Made by a program: the position numbers and the translations under genes. This document shows positions 24,873 to 34,164 of a DNA stretch of 64,000 nucleotides, one piece after another. The first letter of the stretch is position 1. Each line of letters opens with the position of its first letter. The stretch is from Microbispora catharanthi (lineage in GTDB: Bacteria > Actinomycetota > Actinomycetes > Streptosporangiales > Streptosporangiaceae). The notes under the pieces were generated by a model. That model did no database searches and was not told the DNA's origin. It saw only the letters and a list, made by a program, of their open reading frames with translations. Where the stretch lies: the NCBI RefSeq assembly GCF_006334915.2, contig NZ_VDMA02000013.1, positions 62,001 through 126,000 on the forward strand, given 5' to 3'.

Positions 24873-26012
24873 TCAGCTTCTGGCCAGCTCGTAGCAGTGG
24901 GCGAAACCCTCCAGGACGGCGGGCCAGGAGCACCGGACCGGCTCCGTCTCCCTGTTGTGCTCGGCGATCGACTGACGCAGGGCGGAGTCGCGGGCCAGCC
25001 GTGCGACCGAGGCGACGAGATCGTCGAACGTGCGGCCCAGCAGGCCCTCCTTGCCCGGCCTGACGAAGTCGGCCACGCCGCTCTGCGCCCGCGCCACCAC
25101 CGGCACGCCGGCCGCGCGGGCCTCCAGCGCGGCCAGGCCGAACGACTCACGCGGAGCCGGGGCCACGAACACGTCGGCCACGGCCAGCAGGTCCTTGATC
25201 TGCTCCCGGCTGTACCTGCCCGGCAGCGACACCCAGCCCATCCGGCGCGCCCGCAGGTAGCGCTCCATACGCCCGCGGGCCGGGCCGTCGCCCACGATCG
25301 TCGCGCGCATCGCGATGTCCTTCGGCACCCGGGTGCGCACCGTCTCCAGCAGCTTCAGCAGCCGCAACGGCTGCTTGCGCGGCGCCAGTCTGCCGACCGC
25401 CACCACATGGACGACGTCGTCCACCGGCCCGTCCCCCGCGTCCCGTACGGAACTGTGCCGTTCGGAACTGTGCCGTACCGAACCGGGCTCGGGCCGCCAC
25501 GCGGTCACGTCCAGGCCGTTCGACACCACCTGTACGGGCACGCGGGGCCCGGCCACGGCGCGGATGGGGCGCGCGGCGGCCTCGCTGACGGCGGTGAGGA
25601 CCAGGCCCCAGCGCCGCCACTCGAACGCCGCCTGCAGCGCACGGTAGACGCCACGGGTGACCGGATCCCACATGCTGTGGACGGTCGCGACCACCGGCAG
25701 CCCGGACCGGACCGCCGCGCGCACTCCCATCCACGCGAACGGCGAGACCGCCCCCGTGTGGACGTGCACCACGTCGAACCGTCCGCTCCTCATGATCCGG
25801 AGAAGGTGGGCCGTGCCGCGCGGATGGACCGGCAGGTCGAAGGGGAGGTTCGCGACCACCCGGTGCACCCCGGGCAGCTGCTCCCCCGGCGTCGCCGTCA
25901 CCACCTCGACCGTGTGGCCCGCCTCCCGCTGGGCCCTGACGAGGTCGGCGACCTGCACCTCGATCCCTCCGAGCCGCGGCAGGTAGCAGTCGCTGACGTG
26001 AAGAATCCTCAC
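24873..26012 (-). CDS. Glycosyltransferase family 4 (GT-B)
   Basis: A 379-aa GT-B retaining glycosyltransferase. It has an N-terminal acceptor domain starting VRILHVSDCYLPRLGGIEVQV and a C-terminal nucleotide-sugar domain with VVAVGRLAPRKQPL and the EX7E motif in ESFGLAALEARAAGVPVV. It lacks the inositol-phosphate-binding features of MshA, so it is not a plain mycothiol GT. GTG at 26012 is chosen because the family starts with this V-R-I-L-H segment. A 15-bp tandem duplication (25448-25477) codes HSSER/HSSVR in the interdomain linker. It is divergent from the PIG-L deacetylase. Substrate unknown. Confidence 0.85.
   Translation of the reverse strand: MRILHVSDCYLPRLGGIEVQVADLVRAQREAGHTVEVVTATPGEQLPGVHRVVANLPFDLPVHPRGTAHLLRIMRSGRFDVVHVHTGAVSPFAWMGVRAAVRSGLPVVATVHSMWDPVTRGVYRALQAAFEWRRWGLVLTAVSEAAARPIRAVAGPRVPVQVVSNGLDVTAWRPEPGSVRHSSERHSSVRDAGDGPVDDVVHVVAVGRLAPRKQPLRLLKLLETVRTRVPKDIAMRATIVGDGPARGRMERYLRARRMGWVSLPGRYSREQIKDLLAVADVFVAPAPRESFGLAALEARAAGVPVVARAQSGVADFVRPGKEGLLGRTFDDLVASVARLARDSALRQSIAEHNRETEPVRCSWPAVLEGFAHCYELARS
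25448..25477. repeat. 15-bp tandem duplication in the GT4 gene
   Basis: CGGAACTGTGCCGTT followed by CGGAACTGTGCCGTA. In frame, it doubles a five-residue Ser/His/Arg block in the linker between the two GT-B domains. Confidence 0.85.
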
Positions 26013-26203
26013 CGGGTCAGCCTGGCAGAGCACGCCACGCCCATCAAACCGCACGCCTATTCAGACTGCTCACGGGGAGGGCGACGTCGCGCGACCTGGG
26101 CCACGTGGGATCATGGGCGGAACTGGCCGCGACGGCAGCCGCGACGGCAGCCGCGATGGCGCTGACGAGTGGAGCACGCGATGACGACGTTCCGTGGGGC
26201 GCG

Positions 26204-27016
26204 ATGAGGACGGCGGTGTTCTTCCACGCCCATCCCGACGACGAGGCGCTGCTGACCGCCGGGACCATGGCCATGCTGGCCAACGAGGGGCATCGCGTGG
26301 TGCTCGTCGTCGCGACGGCCGGCGAGCGCGGCCTCGCCGACCTCCCCCACGGCGAGGAGCTGGGCAGAGCCCGCATGGACGAGCTGCACCGCTCGGCCGC
26401 GGCCCTGGGCTGCGCCCGGGTCGTGCTGCTCGGCTACGGCGACTCCGGCCTGGCCATCGACGGCGGCGTGGCCGACGACCGGCCGGACAACGCGTTCATC
26501 GACGCCGACATCGAGGAGGCCGCGCAAGGGCTGGCCTCGGTGCTCAAGGAGGAGGCCGCCGACCTGCTCACGATCTACGACCCGGCCGGCGGCTACGGCC
26601 ACCCCGACCACGTGCAGGTCTACCGGGTCGGAAGCCGGGCCGCGGAGATCGCCGGGACGCCCATCGTGCTGGAGGCGACGGTCGACCGCGACCTGCTGCT
26701 GAAAGGCGTACGGCTGGCCTCCCGGTTCTACCCGGCGATCGACGTGCGGAGCTTCGAGCGGGCCTACTCGCCCCGCGACGCGATCACCCATCGGGTCAAC
26801 GTGCGCAAGTACGCCAAGGCCAAGCGGGCGGCGATGGCGGCCCACGCCAGCCAGGCCACCGGCGGCGCGGGCGACCGCACGCTGGGCGCGATGCTGAAGA
26901 TCCCCGGGTTCGCCTACCGCTTCGTCTTCGGCACCGAGTGGTACGTACGCCGCGGCCTGCCCCGCGGCACCCGCCTGCGGCATCCCTTCGACGGCAGTCC
27001 GCAGGCCACCCCCTAA
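26204..27016 (+). CDS. PIG-L/LmbE-family deacetylase
   Basis: A 270-aa zinc-dependent N-acetylglucosaminyl-type deacetylase. The zinc/catalytic motif is AHPDDE at residues 9-14, and the later zinc His is in GGYGHPDHVQV (about 129). A basic C-terminal part follows (RKYAKAKRAAMAAHASQ). The family includes MshB and Mca of mycothiol metabolism and sugar-lipid deacetylases. Here it lacks the exact MshB context. ATG at 26204 gives the normal MRTAVFFHAHPDDE start; the frame is open further upstream but is Ala/Thr noise. It lies between a divergent GT4 and a co-directional flippase-like gene. Confidence 0.88.
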   Translation: MRTAVFFHAHPDDEALLTAGTMAMLANEGHRVVLVVATAGERGLADLPHGEELGRARMDELHRSAAALGCARVVLLGYGDSGLAIDGGVADDRPDNAFIDADIEEAAQGLASVLKEEAADLLTIYDPAGGYGHPDHVQVYRVGSRAAEIAGTPIVLEATVDRDLLLKGVRLASRFYPAIDVRSFERAYSPRDAITHRVNVRKYAKAKRAAMAAHASQATGGAGDRTLGAMLKIPGFAYRFVFGTEWYVRRGLPRGTRLRHPFDGSPQATP

Positions 27017-27104
27017 GGGGCGTGATCCTCCGCCAGGAGGATTCGGCCGCCCCCGGGGCCCGGCAGACTGGAGGGGACCGACACCGGACTGGGGGCGTAC
27101 GCGG

Positions 27105-28190
27105 GTGAACAGGAAGTGGCTGCAGATCGCGCTGTCTGTGGTCTCGCTCGGGCTGGCCGCGGCGCTGGTGCTCTATCTCCCGGAGATCGTGCACACGCTG
27201 ACCGGCGCCACCGTGAGCTGGACGGAGATCGGGCACCAGTTCGGCGGTCTCGGATGGCAGACGATCGCGCTGATGACCGTCCTGTGGCTGGCGAGCCTGT
27301 GGGCGTACACGTTCGTGATGACCTCCGCGCTGCCCGGCCTCACGCACACGCAGGCGCTCACGCTCAACGCGGCGGGAAGCGCGGTCAGCAACCTGCTGCC
27401 GTTCGGCGGCGCGGCGGGCGTGGCCCTGACGTTCGGCATGACCCGCGGCTGGGGCTTCGCCAACCGGCCGATCGTCGTCTACACGCTGGTCACCGGCATC
27501 TGGAACTCGCTGTTCCGGTTCATCCTGCCCGCCGTGGGGATCGTGTGCCTGCTGATGGCGGGCAAGGCCACCAATCCCACGGTCGCCAAGGCGGGCTGGG
27601 TCGGGGCCGTCTCGATCCTCGTCCTCGTCGCCGTCGTCGCCACGGCGCTGTACTGGGACCGCGCGGCCGCCGTCCTCGGCCGCGTCCTCGACGGGCTCGT
27701 ACGGCTCGCGCCCCGGCGGTTCCGCCCGGCGGAGCACGCGGCGTCGGCGGCGATCGAACGGCTGCGCAGGGACACGGCCGACATCATCCACAGCCGGTGG
27801 GCGGGCCTGTCGCTCGGGATGGTCGCCTTCCTCGTCCTGCAGTGCCTGATCATGGCCGCCTGCCTGGTCGCCACCGACTCGTACCCGGGACCGGCCGAGA
27901 CCGTCGCCGTCTTCGCGCTCAGCCGCGTCCTCACCACCGCCCTCGTCACGCCCAGCGGAGCGGGGATCATGGAGGGGGGCGTCGCCACGCTGCTGATCGG
28001 GGCGTTCGGCCAGCCCGCCGGCGGGGCCACCGCGGCCGCCGTGCTGTTCGGCTTCTGGACCTACACCATCGAGATCCCCTGGGGCGGGCTCGCGCTCGGC
28101 GGATGGGCCCTGCTGCGCAGGCGGGAGACCCGCGCCGCGAACGCGGAGGCGGAATCGGCCGCCTCCCCGCACCGCACCCGGGTCCGCTGA
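27105..28190 (+). CDS. Lysylphosphatidylglycerol synthase-like TM protein (UPF0104/flippase-like)
   Basis: A 361-aa integral membrane protein of about 8 helices (LQIALSVVSLGLAAALVLYL; IALMTVLWLASLWAYTFV; NAAGSAVSNLLPFGGAAGVALTFGM; and others). The SAVSNLLPFGGAAG segment and the later TPSGAGIMEGG motif are hallmarks of the UPF0104/AglD-like flippase domain. GTG at 27105 follows weak GGGGGC spacing. It probably moves or modifies a glycolipid made with the adjacent GT4 and deacetylase; that link rests only on position. Confidence 0.85.
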   Translation: MNRKWLQIALSVVSLGLAAALVLYLPEIVHTLTGATVSWTEIGHQFGGLGWQTIALMTVLWLASLWAYTFVMTSALPGLTHTQALTLNAAGSAVSNLLPFGGAAGVALTFGMTRGWGFANRPIVVYTLVTGIWNSLFRFILPAVGIVCLLMAGKATNPTVAKAGWVGAVSILVLVAVVATALYWDRAAAVLGRVLDGLVRLAPRRFRPAEHAASAAIERLRRDTADIIHSRWAGLSLGMVAFLVLQCLIMAACLVATDSYPGPAETVAVFALSRVLTTALVTPSGAGIMEGGVATLLIGAFGQPAGGATAAAVLFGFWTYTIEIPWGGLALGGWALLRRRETRAANAEAESAASPHRTRVR

Positions 28191-28360
28191 TCAACTGCGG
28201 GTCACCCTGCCGATCTCCTACACTCGCGGGGCGAGAAGGTGAGGGTGTCCGGGTTGGTGAATGCCTTGTGCCCCTTCGCGGGCGCGCATACGGTGACGCC
28301 TGAGATAGGACGACCAGCGGCGGCCGGCAGGCACGACGCACGACAGCGGAGGAGCGCCCG

Positions 28361-31300
28361 ATGACCCCCCCGACGAGCCCGGTGACGTTCCGGGTCCTCG
28401 GTCCGGTGGGGGCGCACGACGGCACCGACGAGCTCGACCTGGGCGGGCTGCGGCAGCGCGCCGTGCTGGCCCGCCTGCTCGTGGCGCGCGGCCAGGTCGT
28501 GCCCGTGGACACCCTGCTGTTCGACCTGTGGGACGACGACACCGCCAAGGGCGCCCAGTCGGGGTTGCAGGTCTACATCTCCCGGCTGCGCCGCGTGCTT
28601 GAGCCCAACCGCCCGCGCGGCGGGCCCAACCGCCTGCTCGTGACCGTCGCGTCGGGGTACGCCCTGCGCGCCGCCCCGGAACAGGTGGACGCGCTCCGCT
28701 TCGAGGCCATGGTCCGCTCGGCCGGGGAGCGGCTGGAGGAGAGCCCCCAGGCCGCCCGGGCCCGGCTGGACTCGGCGCTCGCGCTGTGGCAGGGCACGCC
28801 GTACTCGGACTTCGCCGACCAGTCCTGGGCGGAGGCGGAGGTGGCGCGGCTGAGCGAGCTGCGCCTGGTGGCCAGGGAGCGGCACGCCGACGCCGGGCTG
28901 CGGATGGGCCTGCACGCCGAGACCGTGCCCGACCTGGAGGCGCTGACCACCGAGCACGCCCTGCGCGAGGAGGGCTGGCGGCTGCTCGCGCTCGGGCTGT
29001 ACCGGTGCGGGCGGCAGGGCGACGCGCTCGCCGCGCTGCGCCGGGCCCGCACGATCCTGTCCGACGAGCTGGGCATCGACCCCGGGCCGGCGCTGCGGAA
29101 GCTGGAGTCGGACATCCTGGCCCAGGACCCCGGGCTCGACCTCGTGCTCCCCGCGCCCCGGCGGCCCGCCGAGATCACCGCGACCTGGCCGCCCCGGCCG
29201 CTCGCCACCGGCGACGCCCCGCCGCTGGAGCCCGAGCCGTTCGTCGGGCGCGACGCCGAACTGGCCGCGCTCGCCGCCGCCGCGCCCCGCGCCCAGGCGG
29301 GCCGGTTCACGGTCACCGTCGTCAGCGGCGATCCCGGCGCGGGGAAGACCACACTGGTGCGGCGGCTGTTCGAGCGGCTGGAGGGCGACGGCTGGATAGG
29401 GGCGACCGGTGGCTGCCCCGACAGCACGGCGACCCCGCCCGGCTGGGCCTGGGTCGAGGTGCTGCGCGCCCTGGTCGCCCGCAGGGGCGCGGGCGAGTAC
29501 GCCGCGCTGCTGGCGCCGCTGCTCGACGACGCCGCTCCCGACATCGCCGACGACGAGGCGTCGGGCGGCTTCCGGCTGCACCGGGCCGTCGGCGGCTACC
29601 TGTCGGCCGTGGCGCGCGAGGCCCCGCTGCTGATCCTCCTGGAGGACCTGCACTGGGCCGACGACCAGACGCTCGCGCTGCTGCGCGCGCTGCCCAGCCT
29701 GCTCGCGGCCAGCCGCGTGCTCGTCGTGGTGACCTGCCGCGACGGCGAGCTGAACGACCAGCAGCAGGACGTGCTGGCCGCGCTGGCCCGGCTCGACCCC
29801 GTACGCGTGGGGCTCGGCGGCCTCGACGACGCCGCGGTGGCGGAGCTCGTCCGGGCGACCTGCGTGCACGACGTGGACGACGAGGTCGTCAGCACGATCG
29901 TCGAGCGGGCCGGGGGCAACCCGTTCTTCGTCAAGGAGACGGCCCGGCTGTTCGAGGCCGAGGCCGACATCTCCGAGGTGCCCTCGGGCGTGCGCGACGT
30001 GCTGCGGCGGCGGATCGCCCGGCTGCCCGAGCGGGCCCAGCAGGTGTTGCTGCAGGCCGCCGTGATCGGCCGCGATGTGGACGTGGACGTCCTGGTCGAT
30101 GTGTCCGGCGACGAGGACGCCGTGGTGGACGCGGTCGAGGCGGCGCTGCTCGCCGGGCTGGTGACCGAGCCGGGCCCCGGCCTGCTCAGGTTCGACCACG
30201 ACCTGGTCAGGGACACGCTCTACTCGGACGCCTCCCGGTTGCGCCGCTCGCGCCTGCACGCCGCGGTCGCCTCGGTGATCGAGCAGCGCAGCCCGAACGA
30301 CGTGGCCGCGCTGGCCCACCACTACGACGCGGCGGGCACGGTGGAGACCGCCGCGAAGGCCGTACGGTACGCCGGGCTGGCGGCCGAGCAGGCCGAGCGC
30401 AGGTTCGCCCACCGGGAGGCCGCGACGCTCTGGCAGCAGGCCATCGCCGCCTTCGACCGTGCCGCCACAGGCCGGGCTCACACAGGCCGGGCCCACGCGG
30501 GCCGTGGCTCGGTACGCGACCGGCTGGAGCTTCAGCTGCGGATGATCAGGGCGCTGGCACTGTGCGGGGACATGACCGCCGCCCGCGCGCACCGGGGGGA
30601 GGCGATGTCGGTCGCGCTGCCCCTCGGCGATCTGGAGCTGACCGCCCGGGTCGCGGCGGCGCTCGCGGTGCCGCACAAGGGCATCGCCCGCGACTTCACG
30701 CGCACGGCCTGGGAGATCGTCGACGTCACCGAGAAGGCGCTGGTCGAGCTGCCGCAGGGCGAGCAGTCGCTGCGGGCCAGCCTGCTCGCGACGCTGGCCC
30801 TGGAGCTGGAGGGGTCGGCCACCGAGCGCGGCTACCAGGCGTCGCTGGAGGCCGAGGAGCTGGCCAGGTCGAGCGGCGACCCCGCGCTGCTGGCGATGGC
30901 GCTCAGCGGGCGGCTGCGGCAGTCGTACACGCTGACGCAGGTCGACGAGCGCGAGACCATCGGCCGTGAGCTGCTGCGGGTCGGGGCGGAGTCGGGCCAG
31001 ATCTCGGTGCAGACGCTGGCGCACCTCGTGCTGCTGGAGTGCGCGGCGGCCCGCGGCGACTTCGCCGAGGCCGACGAGCACCTCGCGCAGGCCGAACGCC
31101 TCGGGCGGCAGTACGCCCTGCCCGCCCCCGCGGCCGTCGGGGCGTGGTACGCCGGGCAGCGGTTGATGATCACCGGTGACTACGCGGGGGCCGAGCGGGC
31201 CTACCGGAACGCGGCACGGCTGACCGCGCGGGCCGGCATGCTCGAAGGCCGCCAGGACCTGCCGCTGATCGCCACGTTCTGCCTGCACCTGGTGGACGGG

Positions 31301-31738
31301 CGGGCCGCCGAGATGACCGAGCCGCTGGGCGAGGCCCACCAGCGCGGCGCGAAGTGGACGCTCGACGCGTACGCCGTGGCGCTCGCCTCGGCCGGGCACG
31401 TGAGGGACGCCCAGGTGGTGGCAGCGAGCCGGGAGCCGGTCCGCACCGACTTCCTCTACGAGCTCGCCCTCATCTGGCGGGCGCTCGCCGGGATGCTGCT
31501 GGACGACGAGGGCCGGATGCGGGAGGCATACGAGAAGCTGGCGCCGTTCCGCGACCGCATCGCCGGGGCGGGCACCGGCGTGGTCGCCCTGTGGCCGGTG
31601 GCGAAGACGCTCGGCGACCTCGCCGTACGGCTCGGCCTGCCGGCCCGCGACCACTACGAGAAGGCGCTGGCCGTGGCCGAGCGGGTGGGTGTGCCCCGCT
31701 GGGTCGCCGAGGCGCGCGGGGCGCTCGCGAACAGATGA
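28361..31738 (+). CDS. AfsR/SARP-family regulator with BTAD and AAA ATPase domains
   Basis: A 1125-aa regulator. It has an OmpR-type winged helix at about residues 10-100 (FRVLGPVGAHDGTDELDLGG, LVARGQVVPVDTLLFDLW, YISRLRRVLEP), then a BTAD domain (about 105-255). A P-loop ATPase follows, with FVGRDAELAAL near 293, Walker A SGDPGAGKTT near 323 and Walker B LLILLEDLHWADD near 422. The long TPR-like C-terminal half ends LANR. GGAGG precedes ATG 28361. SARPs normally drive secondary metabolism or development, but no biosynthetic cluster is adjacent. A degenerate 18-bp repeat (TGRAHTGRAHAGRG) lies near nt 30470. Confidence 0.92.
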   Translation: MTPPTSPVTFRVLGPVGAHDGTDELDLGGLRQRAVLARLLVARGQVVPVDTLLFDLWDDDTAKGAQSGLQVYISRLRRVLEPNRPRGGPNRLLVTVASGYALRAAPEQVDALRFEAMVRSAGERLEESPQAARARLDSALALWQGTPYSDFADQSWAEAEVARLSELRLVARERHADAGLRMGLHAETVPDLEALTTEHALREEGWRLLALGLYRCGRQGDALAALRRARTILSDELGIDPGPALRKLESDILAQDPGLDLVLPAPRRPAEITATWPPRPLATGDAPPLEPEPFVGRDAELAALAAAAPRAQAGRFTVTVVSGDPGAGKTTLVRRLFERLEGDGWIGATGGCPDSTATPPGWAWVEVLRALVARRGAGEYAALLAPLLDDAAPDIADDEASGGFRLHRAVGGYLSAVAREAPLLILLEDLHWADDQTLALLRALPSLLAASRVLVVVTCRDGELNDQQQDVLAALARLDPVRVGLGGLDDAAVAELVRATCVHDVDDEVVSTIVERAGGNPFFVKETARLFEAEADISEVPSGVRDVLRRRIARLPERAQQVLLQAAVIGRDVDVDVLVDVSGDEDAVVDAVEAALLAGLVTEPGPGLLRFDHDLVRDTLYSDASRLRRSRLHAAVASVIEQRSPNDVAALAHHYDAAGTVETAAKAVRYAGLAAEQAERRFAHREAATLWQQAIAAFDRAATGRAHTGRAHAGRGSVRDRLELQLRMIRALALCGDMTAARAHRGEAMSVALPLGDLELTARVAAALAVPHKGIARDFTRTAWEIVDVTEKALVELPQGEQSLRASLLATLALELEGSATERGYQASLEAEELARSSGDPALLAMALSGRLRQSYTLTQVDERETIGRELLRVGAESGQISVQTLAHLVLLECAAARGDFAEADEHLAQAERLGRQYALPAPAAVGAWYAGQRLMITGDYAGAERAYRNAARLTARAGMLEGRQDLPLIATFCLHLVDGRAAEMTEPLGEAHQRGAKWTLDAYAVALASAGHVRDAQVVAASREPVRTDFLYELALIWRALAGMLLDDEGRMREAYEKLAPFRDRIAGAGTGVVALWPVAKTLGDLAVRLGLPARDHYEKALAVAERVGVPRWVAEARGALANR

Positions 31739-31814
31739 GCGAGCAGAGGAGGCAGGGAGAGGACGGATCGATCGCCGGTTGACATTCGCGTGCAATCAGC
31801 GCGATCCGGGGCGC

Positions 31815-31833
31815 TAAGGTGAGGCTTGCCTAA
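31815..31833. promoter_or_regulatory. Iron box (IdeR/DmdR/DtxR type)
   Basis: TAAGGTGAGGCTTGCCTAA matches 15 of 19 positions of the actinobacterial iron-box consensus TTAGGTTAGGCTAACCTAA, keeping the AGG...CCT core dyad. It ends 32 bp before the DedA-like gene start, so that gene and the carboxypeptidase after it are probably repressed by iron-bound IdeR/DmdR. Confidence 0.75.
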
Positions 31834-31865
31834 ATGACTGCCCCGATGACCGGCGGTGAGAGCAC

Positions 31866-32402
31866 GTGCGGATCCCTGACCCTACGGCCGCCTCCGTGTT
31901 CGGCCTCCCCCTGTGGCTGGTCGTCGCGGTCGGCGCGGTCGCCCTGTTCGGCGCGTTCCAGGTGTACTACTGGGTCGGCCGCAGGCTCGGCGAGGCGCTC
32001 TACCGCTCGCGGATGGGCCGCAGGATCGGCCGGGAGCGGATTGAGCGCGTGGAGAACGTGGTGCGCCGGTGGGGCGCGCTCGCCGTCTACGGCTGCTTCT
32101 GGGTGCCGGGCCTGCGGCACACGCTGCCGTGGGTCGCGGGGGCGCTGCGGGTGAACTACCGCTGGTATGTGGTGGCCAGCGCGCTCGGCTGCCTGACCTG
32201 GGTGCCGGTCGCCTCCTTCGGCCTCTACTCGCTCCTGTGGGCCTGGCTGTCGCTGGCGGCCCGGTCCCCCGCGCTGGCGGCCGCCGTCGTCGCCGTCGCG
32301 GCCCTGGCGGTCGCCCTCCTCGTACGGCGCCGCAGGAGGAGGGGCGGGAACGGGGACGCGCCCGCCGCACCCGAAGCCGTGCGATCATGTCGGGATGCGT
32401 AA
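31866..32402 (+). CDS. DedA/SNARE-associated-like membrane protein
   Basis: 178 aa, with hydrophobic helices at about 10-30, 95-125 and 135-155 and an Arg-rich cytoplasmic tail. The helical-hairpin segment FWVPGLRHTLPWVAGALRVN resembles the DedA family FxPGxR(T/H)xxPxxAG core, the signature of membrane lipid transporters. It is shorter than usual (about 200-220 aa). GTG start at 31866. The last 8 bp overlap the carboxypeptidase start. Iron control is suggested by the box just upstream. Confidence 0.8.
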   Translation: MRIPDPTAASVFGLPLWLVVAVGAVALFGAFQVYYWVGRRLGEALYRSRMGRRIGRERIERVENVVRRWGALAVYGCFWVPGLRHTLPWVAGALRVNYRWYVVASALGCLTWVPVASFGLYSLLWAWLSLAARSPALAAAVVAVAALAVALLVRRRRRRGGNGDAPAAPEAVRSCRDA

Positions 32403-33255
32403 CGGGGTACTCATCGCGCTGGCCGCCGCCCTCGTCACGGCAGGGACCGCGGCCGCGCCCGCTCAGGCCGCTGAAGCGCCCTCGGTCACGGCCAGGGAGG
32501 CCTACCTGGTGGACACCACGGAGGGAACGGTCCAGTTCGCCAAGCGCGAGACGCGCCGCGTGCCGGTCGCGAGCCTGACCAAGGTCATGACCGCCTACGT
32601 GGTGCGGCGGCAGGCCCGGCTGGACGACGTGGTGACCATCACCAAGGCCGACGTACGGCACGCGACGGCGGGCGGCGCCACGACGGCGGGCCTGCGGGCG
32701 GGCGAGCGGCTCACGGTGCGTGACCTGCTCTACGGGCTCATGCTCCCCTCGGGGGCGGACGCCGCCCACGCCCTGGCCGAGCGGTACGGCCCGGGGACGG
32801 CGAAGTTCGTCGCCAAGATGAACGACGCGGCGCGGGCTCTCGGCCTGCGCGACACCCGCTACGCCAACCCCGACGGGCTGCCGTCGAAGGGGTATTCCAC
32901 CGCCCGCGACCAGGCGACGCTGGCCGTGGCGGCGCTGCGCGACCCCGTGATCGCGTCCATCGCCAGGACGCCCAAGCGGGTGGCCGGGAAGTCGGCCCTC
33001 CACCGGGCGCACGTGTGGCGCAACACCAACGACCTGCTGGACGACGGCGCGGTGGGGCTGAAGACCGGCTTCACCAACCAGGCCGGCTACTGCCTGTCGT
33101 TCGCCGCCGTCCGGGACGGGCGCACGTACGTCGGGGTCGTGCTGGGCGAGCGCAGCGACAAGGCGAGGTTCGCCACGGCACGCAAGCTGCTCGACTGGGT
33201 CGGCCAGGACACCGGCGAGAGTGCCGAGGCGGGGGCCGGGGTCACGCTCCCCTGA
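32395..33255 (+). CDS. D-alanyl-D-alanine carboxypeptidase (PBP5/DacA family)
   Basis: A 286-aa secreted serine peptidase (clan SE) trimming the terminal D-Ala of peptidoglycan stem peptides. It has a signal peptide to about residue 25 (APAQA-AEA), the active-site SxxK in SLTKVMTAYV (about 60), SGADAAHALAE where the usual SxN is SGA, and the KTG triad motif in LKTGFTNQAG (about 222). No long C-terminal membrane anchor is present. It is translationally coupled to the DedA-like gene and overlaps the convergent SpoU gene by 14 bp. Confidence 0.92.
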   Translation: MRNGVLIALAAALVTAGTAAAPAQAAEAPSVTAREAYLVDTTEGTVQFAKRETRRVPVASLTKVMTAYVVRRQARLDDVVTITKADVRHATAGGATTAGLRAGERLTVRDLLYGLMLPSGADAAHALAERYGPGTAKFVAKMNDAARALGLRDTRYANPDGLPSKGYSTARDQATLAVAALRDPVIASIARTPKRVAGKSALHRAHVWRNTNDLLDDGAVGLKTGFTNQAGYCLSFAAVRDGRTYVGVVLGERSDKARFATARKLLDWVGQDTGESAEAGAGVTLP

Positions 33256-34051
33256 GCAGGCCGTGACAGGCGACGGCCGCGGCGGCCACCACGTTCAGGG
33301 AGTCGACGCCGAGGTCCATCGCCCGCGGGCTCATCGGGATGCAGACGGGCTGGTCGGCCTCGTGCAGCCAGTGGGACGACAGCCCGTCGCCCTCCGAGCC
33401 GAGCATCAGCGCGACCCGGCCGGACAGCGGGGCCTTGTCCAGCGGCACCGCCGACTGGTCGGGCGTGAGCGCCAGCAGGCGGAACCCGGCCGCCCTGATC
33501 TCCGCCAGACCGCCGTGCCAGTCGGTCATCCGGGCGTACGGGATCGCGAACACCGCCCCCATCGACACCTTGACGGCCCTGCGATAGAGGGGGTCGGCGC
33601 AGCGCGGTGACAGCACGATCGCGCCGACGCCGAGCGCCGCCGCGCAGCGGAAAATCGCCCCCACGTTGCCGTGGTCGACCAGGTCCTCCAGGACGAGGAT
33701 CCGCGACCCCGCGTCCGCGAGGAGTTCGCCGACCGGGGGTAGCGGGGTGCGCTCCATCGCGGCGAGCGCGCCCCGGTGCACCTGGAAGCCGGTGATCCCC
33801 TCCATCACCCGGTCGGAGACCACATAGACGGTGGCCTCCTCGACGACGTCGGCCAGCGCGTCGAGCCACTTGGCCGTGGTCAGCACCGAGCGCACCGGAT
33901 GGCCCGCGCCGATCGCCCGCCGGATGACCTTCTCGCCCTCGGCGACGAACAGCCCGCGCTCGCTCTCGACACTCTTGCGCAGATCGACGTCGCGCAGCCG
34001 CACGTAGTCCGACAGGCGCGGATCGGCGGCGTCCTCGACCGGGATGACCAC
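33242..34051 (-). CDS. SpoU/TrmH-family RNA 2'-O-methyltransferase
   Basis: A 269-aa SPOUT-fold SAM methyltransferase acting on rRNA or tRNA. The N-terminal substrate-binding domain (LFVAEGEKVIRRAI) is followed by motif 1 (LVLEDLVDHGNVGAIFRCAAALG), motif 2 (VALMLGSEGDGLS) and motif 3 (IPMSPRAMDLGVDSLNVVAAAAVACH) that build the knot. The exact target nucleotide cannot be inferred. Confidence 0.92.
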   Translation of the reverse strand: MVIPVEDAADPRLSDYVRLRDVDLRKSVESERGLFVAEGEKVIRRAIGAGHPVRSVLTTAKWLDALADVVEEATVYVVSDRVMEGITGFQVHRGALAAMERTPLPPVGELLADAGSRILVLEDLVDHGNVGAIFRCAAALGVGAIVLSPRCADPLYRRAVKVSMGAVFAIPYARMTDWHGGLAEIRAAGFRLLALTPDQSAVPLDKAPLSGRVALMLGSEGDGLSSHWLHEADQPVCIPMSPRAMDLGVDSLNVVAAAAVACHGLLRGA

Positions 34052-34164
34052 GGGCCAAGGCTACGGCCTGCGAGGGGGACTCCCGCACATCAGGCGCAAG
34101 TTATGACTTTTGCCAGTATCGTTCCGTAAACCTGTTACGGCCAGTCGACATCGGAGAGAGCACC

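Noticed and set aside
24873..26012. MshA as identity of the GT4
   Set aside because: The N-terminus lacks the inositol-phosphate-binding TGDAGGMNVY-type segment of MshA.
28361..31738. Cluster-situated regulator of an adjacent antibiotic cluster
   Set aside because: No PKS, NRPS, terpene or RiPP enzyme genes lie nearby in the window.
28202..31795. A 1197-codon minus-strand open frame
   Set aside because: Complementary to the SARP/AfsR gene, whose domains are clear. The antisense product has His/Gln/Arg-rich noise composition.
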